The notes under the pieces are model-generated. The model was not told the origin of the DNA and searched no databases. It was given only the letters and a program-made list of their open reading frames with translations. Below are positions 1 through 10,551 of a DNA stretch of 64,000 nt, in pieces (positions within the stretch are counted from its first letter, which is position 1; the number at the start of each line of letters is the position of its first letter). The stretch comes from Nocardia carnea NBRC 14403 (GTDB taxonomy: Bacteria > Actinomycetota > Actinomycetes > Mycobacteriales > Mycobacteriaceae). The position numbers and the translations under genes are program-made. The stretch covers positions 1 through 64,000 of the forward strand of contig NZ_BAFV01000056.1 in the NCBI RefSeq assembly GCF_000308515.1. The letters run 5' to 3'.

Positions 1-54
1 AAGACCACCCGCTGTTTCCTGGACACCCTCCTGGCCGATTATCCCGAACACTGA
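1..54 (+). CDS. C-terminal end of an unidentified protein (truncated by window edge)
   Basis: An open frame runs from base 1 to a TGA at 52-54 and encodes 17 residues ending LLADYPEH. The frame has no stop before the edge and faces the minus-strand gene that follows, so a convergent gene end fits. The fragment is too short to assign. In M. tuberculosis the equivalent neighbour would be an alkyltransferase-like or LipV-type gene, but nothing in these residues confirms either. Confidence 0.45.
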   Translation, partial: KTTRCFLDTLLADYPEH

Positions 55-79
55 GAAGGTTCCGGCGCGACCACCTCGG

Positions 80-934
80 TTACAGCAGGAACCGGACCAT
101 ATCCGCGGTACGCACCAACCCGGGTAGTGCCTCCGGCGTCGACCGCGGATGCAGCACATGCACTGCCAGCCGGAACATGACCGCGCGCAACAACATCTGC
201 GGCCATTCGGGCAGATCCGCCCATCGTTCGAGCAATCCCTCGTCGGCGCCGCCCCACGACAGCGCATCCACCACGATCACGCCCGCCGCCCACGCGGCCG
301 GCCGCCAGTACGGGGTGATATCGGTGAGCCCGGGAGTCTGCGCGCCGGCGAACAGTACGGTGCCGAACAGGTCGCCGTGCACCAGCTGGGCCGGGGTGCG
401 AACCGGTTTGCGCAGCGTGGACAGCTGGCCGATCAGGTCCAGGCTGTGCCGGCCGTCCGGTGAATTCTCGATCACCGCACCCGCCGCGCGCAGCGTACGC
501 AACGGCACCGTCTCCCATGCCGCCCGATCCGCGGCCACGAAAACATCCACATCCAGCCACGGTGTCACCGGCGGCTGGGACAAGAACCGGGGCCGCTCCA
601 GGGTGGCGGTCGCCTTGTGCAGCCGCAGCGATACCGAGACCACCTCGTCGTGCCGCGGCTCCGGGGAGCCGGGCATATAGGTATCGCAACGCCACCCCGA
701 CACCACATATCGCCCGTCGGTGGCCCGCACCGGCCGGGCCAGCCGCAACCCGTCCACCCGCAGGTTTTCCCGGGTCTTGGCCGACCACGCGGCCCGGGCA
801 TGATCGGCGACCGGGCTGAGCACCACATCACCGAGGCGCCAGCCGCCCTCCCAGTCACCGAGAGCGACCGGGTCCAATTCACGCAGACCGAATGTGGCCC
901 GCACATGTTCGGGGGGTTCGACTGTGGTGGTCAC
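80..934 (-). CDS. TIGR02569 family protein (Rv3205c-like)
   Basis: An actinobacterial conserved protein of about 285 residues with no assigned biochemical role. It lies next to moeZ, as in mycobacteria. The sequence is soluble-looking, rich in Trp and Arg, with no signal peptide or membrane segment. I chose the GTG at 934 (protein begins VTTTVEPPEH) because the ten residues upstream look non-conserved; an in-frame ATG at 964 is the alternative. The family call rests on recalled similarity and synteny. It faces the gene end at base 54 and leaves a 248-base gap before the end of moeZ. Confidence 0.7.
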   Translation of the reverse strand: MTTTVEPPEHVRATFGLRELDPVALGDWEGGWRLGDVVLSPVADHARAAWSAKTRENLRVDGLRLARPVRATDGRYVVSGWRCDTYMPGSPEPRHDEVVSVSLRLHKATATLERPRFLSQPPVTPWLDVDVFVAADRAAWETVPLRTLRAAGAVIENSPDGRHSLDLIGQLSTLRKPVRTPAQLVHGDLFGTVLFAGAQTPGLTDITPYWRPAAWAAGVIVVDALSWGGADEGLLERWADLPEWPQMLLRAVMFRLAVHVLHPRSTPEALPGLVRTADMVRFLL

Positions 935-1182
935 GCGCCGTACCGTACTCCCGGCGCCCAGCACGTCGAGTGCGCCACACCGAGCCGTAGCCGTGCCGCG
1001 ACGCGCCGGTCACAACCCCGGAACACGGTGCAGAAGCGGACTGGATCGTCCGGCGCCACATCGGCTGTACGCCGGATGTACCAGCACCCTCGGATCGCAT
1101 CTGGCGATCCGTTCTCCGCGACAACCGAGTCACCGGGAGGCGGACCCTGGATCCATTGCCCGGCGCATCGGGAATTCGGCGG

Positions 1183-2364
1183 TCAGTACACCGGTAGCGA
1201 GGGATCCACCTGGTGCGCCCAGGCGATCACACCGCCCTGGAGATGGGTCGCATCGGCGAAACCGGCGCGTTTGAGCGCGGCCAGCGCCTCGGCAGACCGG
1301 ATTCCGGTCTTGCAGTGCAGCACGATCTTCCGGTTCTGCGGCAGTTCCGACAGCGCCTCACCGGAAAGGATGCGATCCTTCGGGATCAGCGTCGCACCCT
1401 CGATATGCACGATGTCCCACTCCACGGGTTCGCGGACATCGATCAGCTCCACATCACCGGCGGCGAGCATATCCTTGAGCTCACGCGCGGTCACGGTCGA
1501 ACCGGCCGCCGCGGCCTGGCCTTCTTCCGACACCACACCGCAGAACGCTTCGTAGTCGATCAGTTCGGTGATCGGCTCACGCGCGGGATCGCGGCGCAAC
1601 TTGATCGTCCGGTAGCTCATATCGAGGGCGTCGTACACCATGAGCCGGCCCAGCAGCGGTTCGCCGATACCGGTGAGGAGTTTGATCGCCTCGGTCACCA
1701 TGATCGAACCGATGGATGCGCACAGCACCCCGAGCACACCGCCCTCGGCGCAGGACGGCACCATCCCGGGCGGCGGCGCCTCCGGGTAGAGGTCGCGGTA
1801 GTTGATCCCGCGGCCGTCGGGCGCGTCCTCCCAGAACACCGAAACCTGGCCCTCGAACCGGTAGATCGAACCCCACACGTAGGGCTTACCGGCCAGGACG
1901 GCGGCGTCGTTGACGAGATAGCGGGTGGCGAAGTTATCGGTGCCGTCGAGGATCAGGTCGTATTCGGAGAACAGTTCCACCGCGTTCTCCGGCTCCAGCC
2001 GGATCTTGTGCAGCCGCACGTCGATAGTGGAGTTGATCTCCAGAATCGAATCGCGGGCGCTGTCGGCCTTGGGCCGGCCGATATCGGATTCCCCGTGGAT
2101 GACCTGCCGCTGCAGGTTCGAGGCATCCACTTCGTCGAACTCGACGATGCCCATCGTCCCCACCCCGGCGGCGGCCAGATACAGCAGAGCCGGCGAGCCC
2201 AGGCCGCCCGCACCGATCACGAGCACCTTCGCGTTCTTCAGCCGCTTCTGCCCGTCCATCCCCAGATCGGGAATGATCAGGTGGCGGCTGTACCGGGCGA
2301 CCTCGTCCTTGGTCAGCTCCGCCGCAGGCTCCACAAGTGGGGGCAGAGACTTCGGTGATGACAC
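1183..2364 (-). CDS. moeZ: Adenylyltransferase/sulfurtransferase MoeZ
   Basis: MoeZ adenylates the C-terminal glycine of ubiquitin-like sulfur carriers (MoaD, CysO, ThiS type) and loads sulfur for molybdopterin, cysteine or thiamine synthesis in the cytoplasm. The N-terminal ThiF/E1-like domain shows the nucleotide loop VIGAGGLGSP, the Arg-rich NLQRQVIH segment and the catalytic-Cys region VPSCAEGGVLG. The C-terminal rhodanese domain carries the persulfide loop HCKTGIRSAEAL. The 393-residue length is typical. The GTG start at 2364 (VSSPKSLPPL) is preceded by GAGGAG at 9 bases and matches the mycobacterial N-terminus, so the longer reading to 2418 is unlikely. Confidence 0.95.
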   Translation of the reverse strand: MSSPKSLPPLVEPAAELTKDEVARYSRHLIIPDLGMDGQKRLKNAKVLVIGAGGLGSPALLYLAAAGVGTMGIVEFDEVDASNLQRQVIHGESDIGRPKADSARDSILEINSTIDVRLHKIRLEPENAVELFSEYDLILDGTDNFATRYLVNDAAVLAGKPYVWGSIYRFEGQVSVFWEDAPDGRGINYRDLYPEAPPPGMVPSCAEGGVLGVLCASIGSIMVTEAIKLLTGIGEPLLGRLMVYDALDMSYRTIKLRRDPAREPITELIDYEAFCGVVSEEGQAAAAGSTVTARELKDMLAAGDVELIDVREPVEWDIVHIEGATLIPKDRILSGEALSELPQNRKIVLHCKTGIRSAEALAALKRAGFADATHLQGGVIAWAHQVDPSLPVY

Positions 2365-2434
2365 GTCTGCGAACTCCTCGTATCGAATAGCCGGGTTCCG
2401 GTTACAACGCGGGCCCACCGAGCATTCTTCCCGA

Positions 2435-3508
2435 TCAGCCGCGTGGATAAGGCCACGGGTTGAAACGGCAGGTCTTCCCGTCCATCGGCACCACCCCGGA
2501 CGGGTCGAGCGCGGCGATCTCGTTGTTCGCCGTACCGAAGGTCTGCTGCATCATCACCGGCGCCAGCCCGCCCTCGCTTTCACACGGCTGATGTGCGTGG
2601 TAGCCGATGGCATGACCCACCTCGTGGTTGACCAGGTACTGCCGATAGGAACCGATATCCCCGTCGAACGCCGGCGCACCCCGGACCCAGCGTGCCTCCG
2701 ACAGCACCACCCGCCCCTGGTCGGAGTTGTAACAGGACGAGTCGATCGGGATCTCGAATCCGCAGGCCTCGCGGGTGGTGTTGCGGGCGGTGAGCGAAAT
2801 ACGGAAATCCGGGTCGCCGCGGTCGATCCGCCGGAAGGCGAACTTTCGGTCGTGCACCCAGCTCTTCGGGTTACCCAGGGTCGATTCGACCATCCTGGCC
2901 ACCGAATCGTCGCCGCCGAACGCCCGGGTATCGATCCCGTTCTCGATTTCGACGGTATAGCTGAAGGTGTACTGCTCCCCCGCCCCGGCCTGTTCGGATG
3001 TTCCCGGCACCACTCGCCAGGCGCCCTTACCGTTCTCGGTGAACTGTCCACCGGCCGGCAGGGCTCCGACGGGCAGATCTTCCGGAAAATGCCCGTCGCC
3101 CGGTGGCGCCCCGATGATCCCCGCACTGGCCGGTGGCGTTCCGAGCACACCCGGCGCCGGATCGGCCGGTTCTGCTGTGATCCCCGGCCCGGACCGGACG
3201 GCATCGACCGCGACGAAAGCAGTGAGGGCCACCAACACCGGGAGTGCGTAGGCACGCCAGCCGTAGCGTGCGGCGAAACGGCGCAACCATGCCCGTTTCC
3301 CACCGGCCGGCCCGGAATCGGCAGGCGGCGGGGTCGCGGTGGGATCCCAGCGTGCGACCAGCGGCTGCCGGGATTCATCCGCCCGCTCGACCGCGGAACC
3401 GGCCCCGATCGTCGTCGCGTCGTCGGCGGCGAGGTCTGGATCGTGGGGGCGGTGCGCGCTGCGCCCGCCGCCGGAAGAGCTGTCCGGTCGGTCGGTCACA
3501 GCGTCCAC
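2435..3508 (-). CDS. DUF3152 secreted/membrane-anchored zincin-like protein (Rv3207c-like)
   Basis: A predicted metalloprotease-like protein of about 357 residues. A disordered N-terminus is followed by one membrane segment (LPVLVALTAFVAVDAV) and a Pro/Gly-rich linker, then the DUF3152 domain. Near the C-terminus the motif NHEVGHAIGYHAH has the HExGHxxGxxH form that binds zinc in metzincin-like proteins. The orientation suggests an extracytoplasmic domain; the substrate is unknown. Two in-frame GTG codons, 3508 and 3499, are possible starts and neither has a strong Shine-Dalgarno. The reading to 3724 crosses the divergent TetR promoter and is unlikely. Seventy bases separate it from moeZ. Confidence 0.85.
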   Translation of the reverse strand: MDAVTDRPDSSSGGGRSAHRPHDPDLAADDATTIGAGSAVERADESRQPLVARWDPTATPPPADSGPAGGKRAWLRRFAARYGWRAYALPVLVALTAFVAVDAVRSGPGITAEPADPAPGVLGTPPASAGIIGAPPGDGHFPEDLPVGALPAGGQFTENGKGAWRVVPGTSEQAGAGEQYTFSYTVEIENGIDTRAFGGDDSVARMVESTLGNPKSWVHDRKFAFRRIDRGDPDFRISLTARNTTREACGFEIPIDSSCYNSDQGRVVLSEARWVRGAPAFDGDIGSYRQYLVNHEVGHAIGYHAHQPCESEGGLAPVMMQQTFGTANNEIAALDPSGVVPMDGKTCRFNPWPYPRG

Positions 3509-3659
3509 ACTCTCACAGGCGGTCCGGACCGGCGGCAACTGCGGTGGCCGGGGTACCGGGTTCGCCCACCCGGGTCGGCAACAGCACTGTGAGCGAGTAT
3601 GGTGCTCAAAAGACCCGGTACACACCCCTTTGCCGGGGAATCGACTGGGAGATCCGAAT

Positions 3660-4316
3660 ATGACCGACCTCGTGGACCGGATGACGTCGCGCTCCTCTTC
3701 CGGCACCGCCCCCAAACGTGGCACCCGGCTTCCACGTGACGAACGACGCCTGCAACTCCTGGCCGCAGCCAGCGAGGTCTTCGTACTCCGCGGCTATCAT
3801 GCCGCCGGAATGGACGAGATCTCCCAATGTGCGGGAGTCAGCAAGCCGGTGCTCTACCAGCACTTCACCAGTAAACTCGAGCTGTATCTGGCGGTTCTGC
3901 AGAACTACGTCGACATGTTGGTATCGAGTGTGCGCCAGGCGCTGCGTTCCACCACCGACAACAAACAGCGGGTCCGGGCGGCCGTCGCCGCCTATTTCGA
4001 TTTCGTCGACAACGAGATGCAGGGTTTCCGCCTCGTCTTCGAATCCGACCTCACCAACGAGCCGCAGGTGCAGCGCCGGGTGGAGCAGGCCACCGAAGCA
4101 TGCGTCGACGCTGTCTACGACCTGGTGGCCCACGATTCGGGCCTGGACCCCTACCGTGCGCGCATCCTCGCCGTCGGCCTGGTGGGCGCCAGCCAGTTCA
4201 CCGCCCGGTACTGGCTCGAAGCCGATCGGCCGATCCCGAAGGACGAGGCCGTCGACACCACGGTCGCGCTGGCGTGGGGCGGCCTCAAACACGTCCCGCT
4301 GCACCCGCTGGTCTGA
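3660..4316 (+). CDS. TetR/AcrR family transcriptional regulator (Rv3208-like)
   Basis: A DNA-binding repressor-type protein of 218 residues. The N-terminal TetR helix-turn-helix covers about residues 22-70, with the characteristic YHAAGMDEISQCAGVSKPV and LYQHFTSKLELY segments. The C-terminal half is an all-helical ligand/dimer domain. The ATG at 3660 follows GGGAG at 7 bases. It is divergent from the DUF3152 gene and convergent with the DUF3107 gene, the order seen around Rv3208 in M. tuberculosis. The ligand and targets cannot be read from sequence. Transcription probably ends at the palindrome 4323-4356. Confidence 0.93.
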   Translation: MTDLVDRMTSRSSSGTAPKRGTRLPRDERRLQLLAAASEVFVLRGYHAAGMDEISQCAGVSKPVLYQHFTSKLELYLAVLQNYVDMLVSSVRQALRSTTDNKQRVRAAVAAYFDFVDNEMQGFRLVFESDLTNEPQVQRRVEQATEACVDAVYDLVAHDSGLDPYRARILAVGLVGASQFTARYWLEADRPIPKDEAVDTTVALAWGGLKHVPLHPLV

Positions 4317-4322
4317 GACATA

Positions 4323-4356
4323 CGAAGCCCCCGCCCGGATCCGGGCGGGGGCTTCG
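4323..4356. terminator. Perfect 34-base palindrome between convergent genes
   Basis: The stretch is a perfect inverted repeat of two 17-base arms with no unpaired loop base (centre GGATCC). It sits 7 bases after the TetR stop and 22 bases before the end of the DUF3107 gene. It lacks a U-run, as is common for actinobacterial terminators, and could serve both strands. Confidence 0.8.
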
Positions 4357-4377
4357 GCATGCTACGGGGCGCCGGCC

Positions 4378-4605
4378 TCAGACCGCGGCGAAACCCACCC
4401 GGCCGCCGGTGGCCGCACCGATCTCCACGTAGGCGATCTTGCCAGCCTGGATCAGGTACTTCCGGCCCTTCTCGTCGGCCAGCGTGAGGACCCCACCCGA
4501 GGCGCCCAGCGCTTCGGATACCAGTGCCTCGACCTCGTCCGGGGTCTGTGCGCTGGAGATGACGAGCTCGCGCGGGCTATCCGAAATACCGATCTTGACC
4601 TCCAC
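4378..4605 (-). CDS. DUF3107 protein (TB9.4/Rv3208A-like)
   Basis: A 75-residue conserved actinobacterial protein of unknown function. It begins VEVKIGISDSPRELV and ends with IAYVEIGAATGGRVGF, the pattern I recall for M. tuberculosis TB9.4. The GTG at 4605 is preceded by GGAGG at 7 bases, which rules out the longer reading to 4668. The gene is compact with no signal peptide. It shares a terminator region with the convergent TetR gene. Confidence 0.9.
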   Translation of the reverse strand: MEVKIGISDSPRELVISSAQTPDEVEALVSEALGASGGVLTLADEKGRKYLIQAGKIAYVEIGAATGGRVGFAAV

Positions 4606-4721
4606 GGCCAACCTCCGAACCTTAGAGTTCTGTGCTGTCCCCGCAAGGTTAGTTGAGCCCTGTCGCACCGTGGCAGATACCCGGGTGCGCCCTCAGCGAA
4701 CACCGGCCGCACCCATCCGAA

Positions 4722-5423
4722 CTACAGGCCGAGGACCGCCATGCGTTCGGAGTGGGCGGTCTGCATACGGTCGAAGAGGGTGGCGATACCGTTGAGATCG
4801 CCGGTGGCCGCGAGGACCAGTTCGGTCAACTCGTCGCGCTGGGCCATCACATACTGGGCCTGGGTGATCGCCTCACCGAGCAGGCGGCGGCCCCACAGGG
4901 TGAGCCGGTCGCGTTCCGAACGGCTCGCCGCCACCGCCCGGCGGACCTCGTCGATCACGAATTCCGAATGCCCGGTATCGGCCAGCACATCGCGCACCAC
5001 GGCGGCCACATCGGGGCTCAACGCTCCGGCGATCTCCCGGTAGAAGTCCGCGGCAATACCGTCGCCGACATGGAACTTCACCATCGATTCCAACCAGGTC
5101 GACGGGTCGGTGGAGCGGTGGTAGTCGTCCAAGGCCCGGGTGAACGGCGCCATCGCCGCGTACACCTCGGCACCGCGCGCGGTGAGCGCGGCCTCGAGAC
5201 GTTCGAAATGCGCGAGTTCGGCCGCCGCCATACGGGCCACCGCGACCTTGCCGGGCAGGCTCGGCGACAGCGCCGCCTCCTCGGTGAGCCGGTAGAAGGC
5301 AGAGATCTCACCGTAGGCCAGGACCGCGAACAGGTCGGTGACGCCGGGATGCTCGGCGGGGATAGGTGATGCGATCGGCTCGCTCGGCGTAACACCCAGC
5401 GCGGCGGGTGACTGTGCTCCCAT
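4722..5423 (-). CDS. Ferritin-like fold protein (Rv3210c-like, MiaE-type)
   Basis: A helical protein of 233 residues assigned to the ferritin-like superfamily. Metal-binding candidates are the Glu/His clusters in YGEISAFYRLTEEA, MAAAELAHFERLE and DTGHSEFVIDEV, which are spaced as in a four-helix di-iron bundle. The physiological substrate is unknown. The start ATG at 5423 (MGAQSPAAL) has GGAG 5 bases upstream; the reading to 5468 would overlap the upstream gene and is less likely. The upstream hydrolase gene ends at 5465, so the two may be cotranscribed. Confidence 0.8.
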   Translation of the reverse strand: MGAQSPAALGVTPSEPIASPIPAEHPGVTDLFAVLAYGEISAFYRLTEEAALSPSLPGKVAVARMAAAELAHFERLEAALTARGAEVYAAMAPFTRALDDYHRSTDPSTWLESMVKFHVGDGIAADFYREIAGALSPDVAAVVRDVLADTGHSEFVIDEVRRAVAASRSERDRLTLWGRRLLGEAITQAQYVMAQRDELTELVLAATGDLNGIATLFDRMQTAHSERMAVLGL

Positions 5424-5464
5424 GGAACTCCAGCGTAGTACCTGCCGGCGCCGGGCGATCGCGG

Positions 5465-6601
5465 TCACGCCGGTGTTGTGAGGAACTTGTCGAGGTAGGT
5501 CCAGGTGGTGTCACGGGCGGTGGCGCCGGTCAGGATCGCCAGATGCCCGCCGGGTGCCGTCTCGTAGCGCACCGTTTCGGCGCCGGTGAGAGTGCGCAAT
5601 CCACGTTCCACCGCGCGCGCCGGAGTGATCACGTCCGAGGGCCCGCCCACCAGTAGTACCGGCGCGGTGATATCGGCCAGCCGGATCGGCCCGGTACCGA
5701 AATTCACCACCCCGCGCCCGATTTCGTTACGCAGTACGAGCCGGTTCCACAGCTGCTGATACATCCGGCCCGGGTAGCCGGGCATATCGGCCATGAACCG
5801 GTCGACGGCCTCCATCCGGGCCAGCGATTCGGTGCGCGCCAGATTCCCGGCCACGAACCAGGGCCGCTTGACCTCCCGGTCCCATGCGGTGATGCGGTAG
5901 GCGAGCCGGGTCAGCGGCGCCGGCACACCCCCCATCGCGCCGAGCGCCGCCCCCACCGCGGCACCGGTTCCGGTACGCCGGGCCAGCGCGGCCAGCTGCG
6001 GGGTACCGGGCATCGCGTTGTAGTCCAGCGGTGACCCGATCGCGGTGATCGACCGGATCGGTAACCCGCTATCGGCAGCGGCAGCCAACAGCGCCATCGT
6101 GCCGCCCAGCGACCAGCCGACGAGATCCACCCGCGGATCCTCGCCGGCACCGTCCCGGTCGGCGACCGTGCGCCGGATCGCCTCCGGAATGATGTCGTGC
6201 ACCCAGTCCTCGAACCCCATCCGCCGGTCGGCGTAGGAGATCTCGCCGTAGTCGATCACATACGGCGCCCGGCCGGTCTCCAGCAGGAACTCGGCCACAC
6301 TCTGCCCCGGCCGCAGATCGAAACAACTGGCCGGCGCGGCCAACGGCGGCACCAGCAGAACCGGCGGCCGCGCCCGGCCCCGGCCGGCCACCGGCGCGGG
6401 TTCGAAACGCCGCAACTGCCGATGCGGTTCGTCCCACAGCACCGTCGCCGGTGTCGGTCGGAGCCCCTCCACACCGTCACCGAACGTCAGCGCCCACGCA
6501 TTACGCGCGGCCCGCTCGACGGCCCGTGTCACCTCCCCCTCGGGATCGACCGCGCGCACGGCACGATCCGCCAGAGCAATACCTCGATCAGCGATACTCA
6601 C
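5465..6601 (-). CDS. Alpha/beta-fold hydrolase, PHA-synthase-like
   Basis: A 378-residue alpha/beta hydrolase. The nucleophile elbow is VGWSLGGTMAL (Gly-x-Ser-x-Gly); the oxyanion segment LLVPPLAAPASCFDLRPGQS and the late PGGHLAIL (catalytic His candidate) fit the poly(3-hydroxyalkanoate) synthase/depolymerase-like branch. An Asp in VGGPSDVITP is the likely third triad member. The nucleophile is Ser rather than the Cys of true PHA synthases, so hydrolase activity is more likely than polymerisation. The start is a GTG at 6601 with no clear Shine-Dalgarno. Upstream lies the repeat-like intergenic DNA at 6602-7319. Confidence 0.85.
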   Translation of the reverse strand: MSIADRGIALADRAVRAVDPEGEVTRAVERAARNAWALTFGDGVEGLRPTPATVLWDEPHRQLRRFEPAPVAGRGRARPPVLLVPPLAAPASCFDLRPGQSVAEFLLETGRAPYVIDYGEISYADRRMGFEDWVHDIIPEAIRRTVADRDGAGEDPRVDLVGWSLGGTMALLAAAADSGLPIRSITAIGSPLDYNAMPGTPQLAALARRTGTGAAVGAALGAMGGVPAPLTRLAYRITAWDREVKRPWFVAGNLARTESLARMEAVDRFMADMPGYPGRMYQQLWNRLVLRNEIGRGVVNFGTGPIRLADITAPVLLVGGPSDVITPARAVERGLRTLTGAETVRYETAPGGHLAILTGATARDTTWTYLDKFLTTPA

Positions 6602-6605
6602 TGTG

Positions 6606-6641
6606 TTATTTTGGCGCGCCTCCGGCGCGCCGGGGTTCGGC
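6606..6641 (+). repeat. Left copy of an inverted intergenic repeat
   Basis: The segment contains a T-run followed by the hairpin GGCGCGCC-tcc-GGCGCGCC (6613-6631) and then CGGGGTTCGGCCCC. The reverse complement of 6961-6999 reads very similarly: T-run, GCGTCGCC-tcc-GGCGACGC, then a GGTTTTGGCCCC end. The two copies therefore bracket about 320 bases in inverted orientation. Confidence 0.5.
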
Positions 6642-6879
6642 CCCCCTGGCGTGGTTCGAGACCGACGGAGACCCCGCTGGTGGAACTGCCGACGACCACA
6701 GGATCCGAGCGGGTCGAACGGTCGGGGAGAACACAGGAACGGTGCGGGCCACCGTGCCCGTCGCGTGAGAGCCGCCCCGCAACGGTGTGTCGCGAATCAC
6801 CATCGGCGTCGTCGTAACGAACACCCGATGGCCCGAGAACTCGACCAACGGCGGTGCCGAGTTCAGCGAGGCCCTCAAA

Positions 6880-6999
6880 GGTTTTGGCCCGGCCCTGCGT
6901 TCAGCGCTCGATGCGATGCGGCGCAGCCGCGAGTGTCGAGTGCTGAACGCAGGGACCTCAGGGGCCAAAACCGGCGTCGCCGGAGGCGACGCAAAAAAA
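6880..6999. repeat. Long imperfect palindrome plus right copy of the inverted repeat
   Basis: Nested perfect arms are visible: GGTTTTGGCC (6880-6889) with GGCCAAAACC (6963-6972), CCTGCGTTCAGC (6894-6905) with GCTGAACGCAGG (6942-6953), and CTCGA with TCGAG inside. Together they form a hairpin about 93 bases long. It is followed by a second hairpin, GCGTCGCC-gga-GGCGACGC (6974-6992), and an A-run. The remainder of the 6602-7319 gap holds no convincing gene in any frame, so the stretch looks like a dispersed palindromic element. Confidence 0.6.
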
Positions 7000-7319
7000 C
7001 ACAGCTACAATCGCGAACGGACATCCGAAGAATTTCGGTCGATCCGTTGGAATCGGCAGCGCCGAAAGTCGCGCACCGCGGGTGGGCGGAGCGGTAGCGA
7101 GGAATTCTACGGAGTCCACGGAAAATGTGCGCGCACCAGATCCGCGTCACCGATGCGCTGCGCCGATGTCCGAGCTTCGCTGTCCGTCATCCGGGCACCT
7201 GCCGACATCCGGCGGCGGCCCGGGTGAATATCGCAGGGCGGATCCGTGGTTGTCGTGGGCCGACCGGTCCGCCCCACGCCTCGTGCGCGTGTAGCGCGAT
7301 AACGAGGGAAGGCACGAAG

Positions 7320-9095
<1,776 letters not shown>

Positions 9096-9111
9096 CGCTG
9101 AACAGGACGAG

Positions 9112-9153
9112 GACTCGGGCCGGCGGTTACCGAACCGCCGGCCCGAGTCATTT
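9112..9153 (+). terminator. Rho-independent-type terminator after the helicase gene
   Basis: Perfect 17-base arms (9112-9128 and 9133-9149) flank a 4-base loop and are followed by a short T-run (ATTT). It lies 17 bases after the helicase stop, on the same strand. Confidence 0.85.
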
Positions 9154-9214
9154 CGTCCGCGGCGCCGGCCGGGCGGGGCCGCGAGCACCGTCCGGGCGCC
9201 CGGCCCGCATCCGT

Positions 9215-9220
9215 TAGGCT
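9215..9220 (+). promoter_or_regulatory. -10 element TAGGCT, leaderless start
   Basis: TAGGCT matches TANNNT and ends 7 bases before the GTG at 9228. No Shine-Dalgarno is present. This spacing places transcription initiation at or next to the start codon. Confidence 0.5.
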
Positions 9221-9227
9221 CGCGTAC

Positions 9228-10514
9228 GTGCTCGCACCTGAGCGGCGAACGCGCGCCGATGTCATCACCGCTGCCGCGATCGCCGTCGTCGTGGTGATCG
9301 CGGGGATCGTGGCGTGGGTGAGCAGCGATGTCGCCGGAACCGAATCGGTGGTCGCCGACAAGCCCGCCCGCACCCCCTCGGCGGCCCGTGATCTTCCCGA
9401 TGAACTGCGCGAACTGTGGCGTGCGCCCGATACCGCGACCGACCGCGCACTCACTTCCGAAGGAGTGGCCGTCACCGCGGACGGCGGTACCGTGACCGGT
9501 CACGATCGGCGGACCGGTGAACAGGTATGGCGCTACACCCGCGATCTACCGCTGTGCGGTGTCGAAGCACAGTTCGGCATGGTGATCGCCGTGTACCGCA
9601 GTGAACGCGGCTGCAGTGAGACCACCATGCTCTCCGGCGCCGACGGCCGCCGCCGCACCGCCCGCAGCAGCTATATGGACGATCAAGTGCGGCTGTCTGT
9701 CGACGGCACGTATGTAGTGGCGCACGGGCCGCGGCGGCTGGAGATGTGGCGCTCCGATCTTGTCCGCACCCTCGAATACGGCTATGTCGACGCCAAGGAG
9801 AACTGGAAGACCCAGCCGCGGCACGATTGCGAGCTGCAATCGGCGGCCTCGAGTTCGTCGCGGCTGGTGGTGCTGGAACGCTGCCCGGGCGATCCGGCCG
9901 GCCGCCTCACCGTGCTGGCGCCCGCACCCAAGGACGACAATGTGCCGGAAGAGTACGGTTCGCGGATCCTGGAAGGTCCCGGCGCGGATTCGCCCGACGC
10001 ACGTGTTATCGCGGTCTCCGACAACCGGATCGCGGTCTATCAGCCCGGAACGAGCGGCCCCGAGGTGGCCGCACCCCGCCTGACGATATTCGATGCCAAA
10101 GGTAATCCGCTGGTGGTACAGGAACTCTCGGCACCACTCGACGAAACCACCACCACCGTCCGGTCCGGTTCCGCATTCCTCGTCTTCACCGGCAACAGCG
10201 TGATCGCACTGCAGGCCAGTACTTTCGACCCGATGTGGACCGCGGCCGACGCACTCGGCGCACCCGTGCTCATGGCCGACCGGCTCCTGATTCCGGTACC
10301 GGGCGCGATCGCGGCCCTCGATCCCGCCGACGGCACCGAGATCGCCCGAATCCCGGTGGACCGGCCGGACTATCGCGGCGGCCCGATCTCGCTCGGAGTA
10401 CTGGGCAACACGATTCTGGAACATCGGGACGGAGTACTCGTCGCACTGGCCGATCCGGATGCCCCCGATACCGGCGAGGCCGAGGCGAACCGACCGGCAA
10501 AACCACTGCGGTGA
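9228..10514 (+). CDS. Membrane-anchored beta-propeller (PQQ-like) protein, Rv3212-like
   Basis: A 428-residue protein with a single N-terminal membrane segment (ITAAAIAVVVVIAGIVAWV) and a large exported domain. That domain has repeated short strands with motifs such as VTADGGTVTGHDRRTGEQVW, EDYG-like turns and IAALDPADGTEIARI, as in PQQ-type beta-propellers. No catalytic motif is evident, so a scaffolding or sensing role at the envelope is only an inference. The GTG start at 9228 is preceded by a -10-like hexamer rather than a Shine-Dalgarno. Position after the helicase matches Rv3211-Rv3212. Confidence 0.8.
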   Translation: MLAPERRTRADVITAAAIAVVVVIAGIVAWVSSDVAGTESVVADKPARTPSAARDLPDELRELWRAPDTATDRALTSEGVAVTADGGTVTGHDRRTGEQVWRYTRDLPLCGVEAQFGMVIAVYRSERGCSETTMLSGADGRRRTARSSYMDDQVRLSVDGTYVVAHGPRRLEMWRSDLVRTLEYGYVDAKENWKTQPRHDCELQSAASSSSRLVVLERCPGDPAGRLTVLAPAPKDDNVPEEYGSRILEGPGADSPDARVIAVSDNRIAVYQPGTSGPEVAAPRLTIFDAKGNPLVVQELSAPLDETTTTVRSGSAFLVFTGNSVIALQASTFDPMWTAADALGAPVLMADRLLIPVPGAIAALDPADGTEIARIPVDRPDYRGGPISLGVLGNTILEHRDGVLVALADPDAPDTGEAEANRPAKPLR

Positions 10515-10551
10515 AACGTTTTTGTCGGTACCCGCGGGCACACTGGCGGGT

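Noticed and set aside
1925..3592. A 555-codon plus-strand frame across moeZ and the DUF3152 gene
   Set aside because: It spans two convincing minus-strand genes and shows no family features.
6974..6999. Hairpin GCGTCGCC-gga-GGCGACGC followed by A7, considered as a terminator
   Set aside because: The run is A on the plus strand; on the minus strand the T-run comes before the hairpin, so neither strand gives a U-tailed stem.
6787..7227. Plus-strand frame of 146 codons in the gap before the helicase
   Set aside because: It runs through the palindromic repeat, has no Shine-Dalgarno and no recognisable domain.
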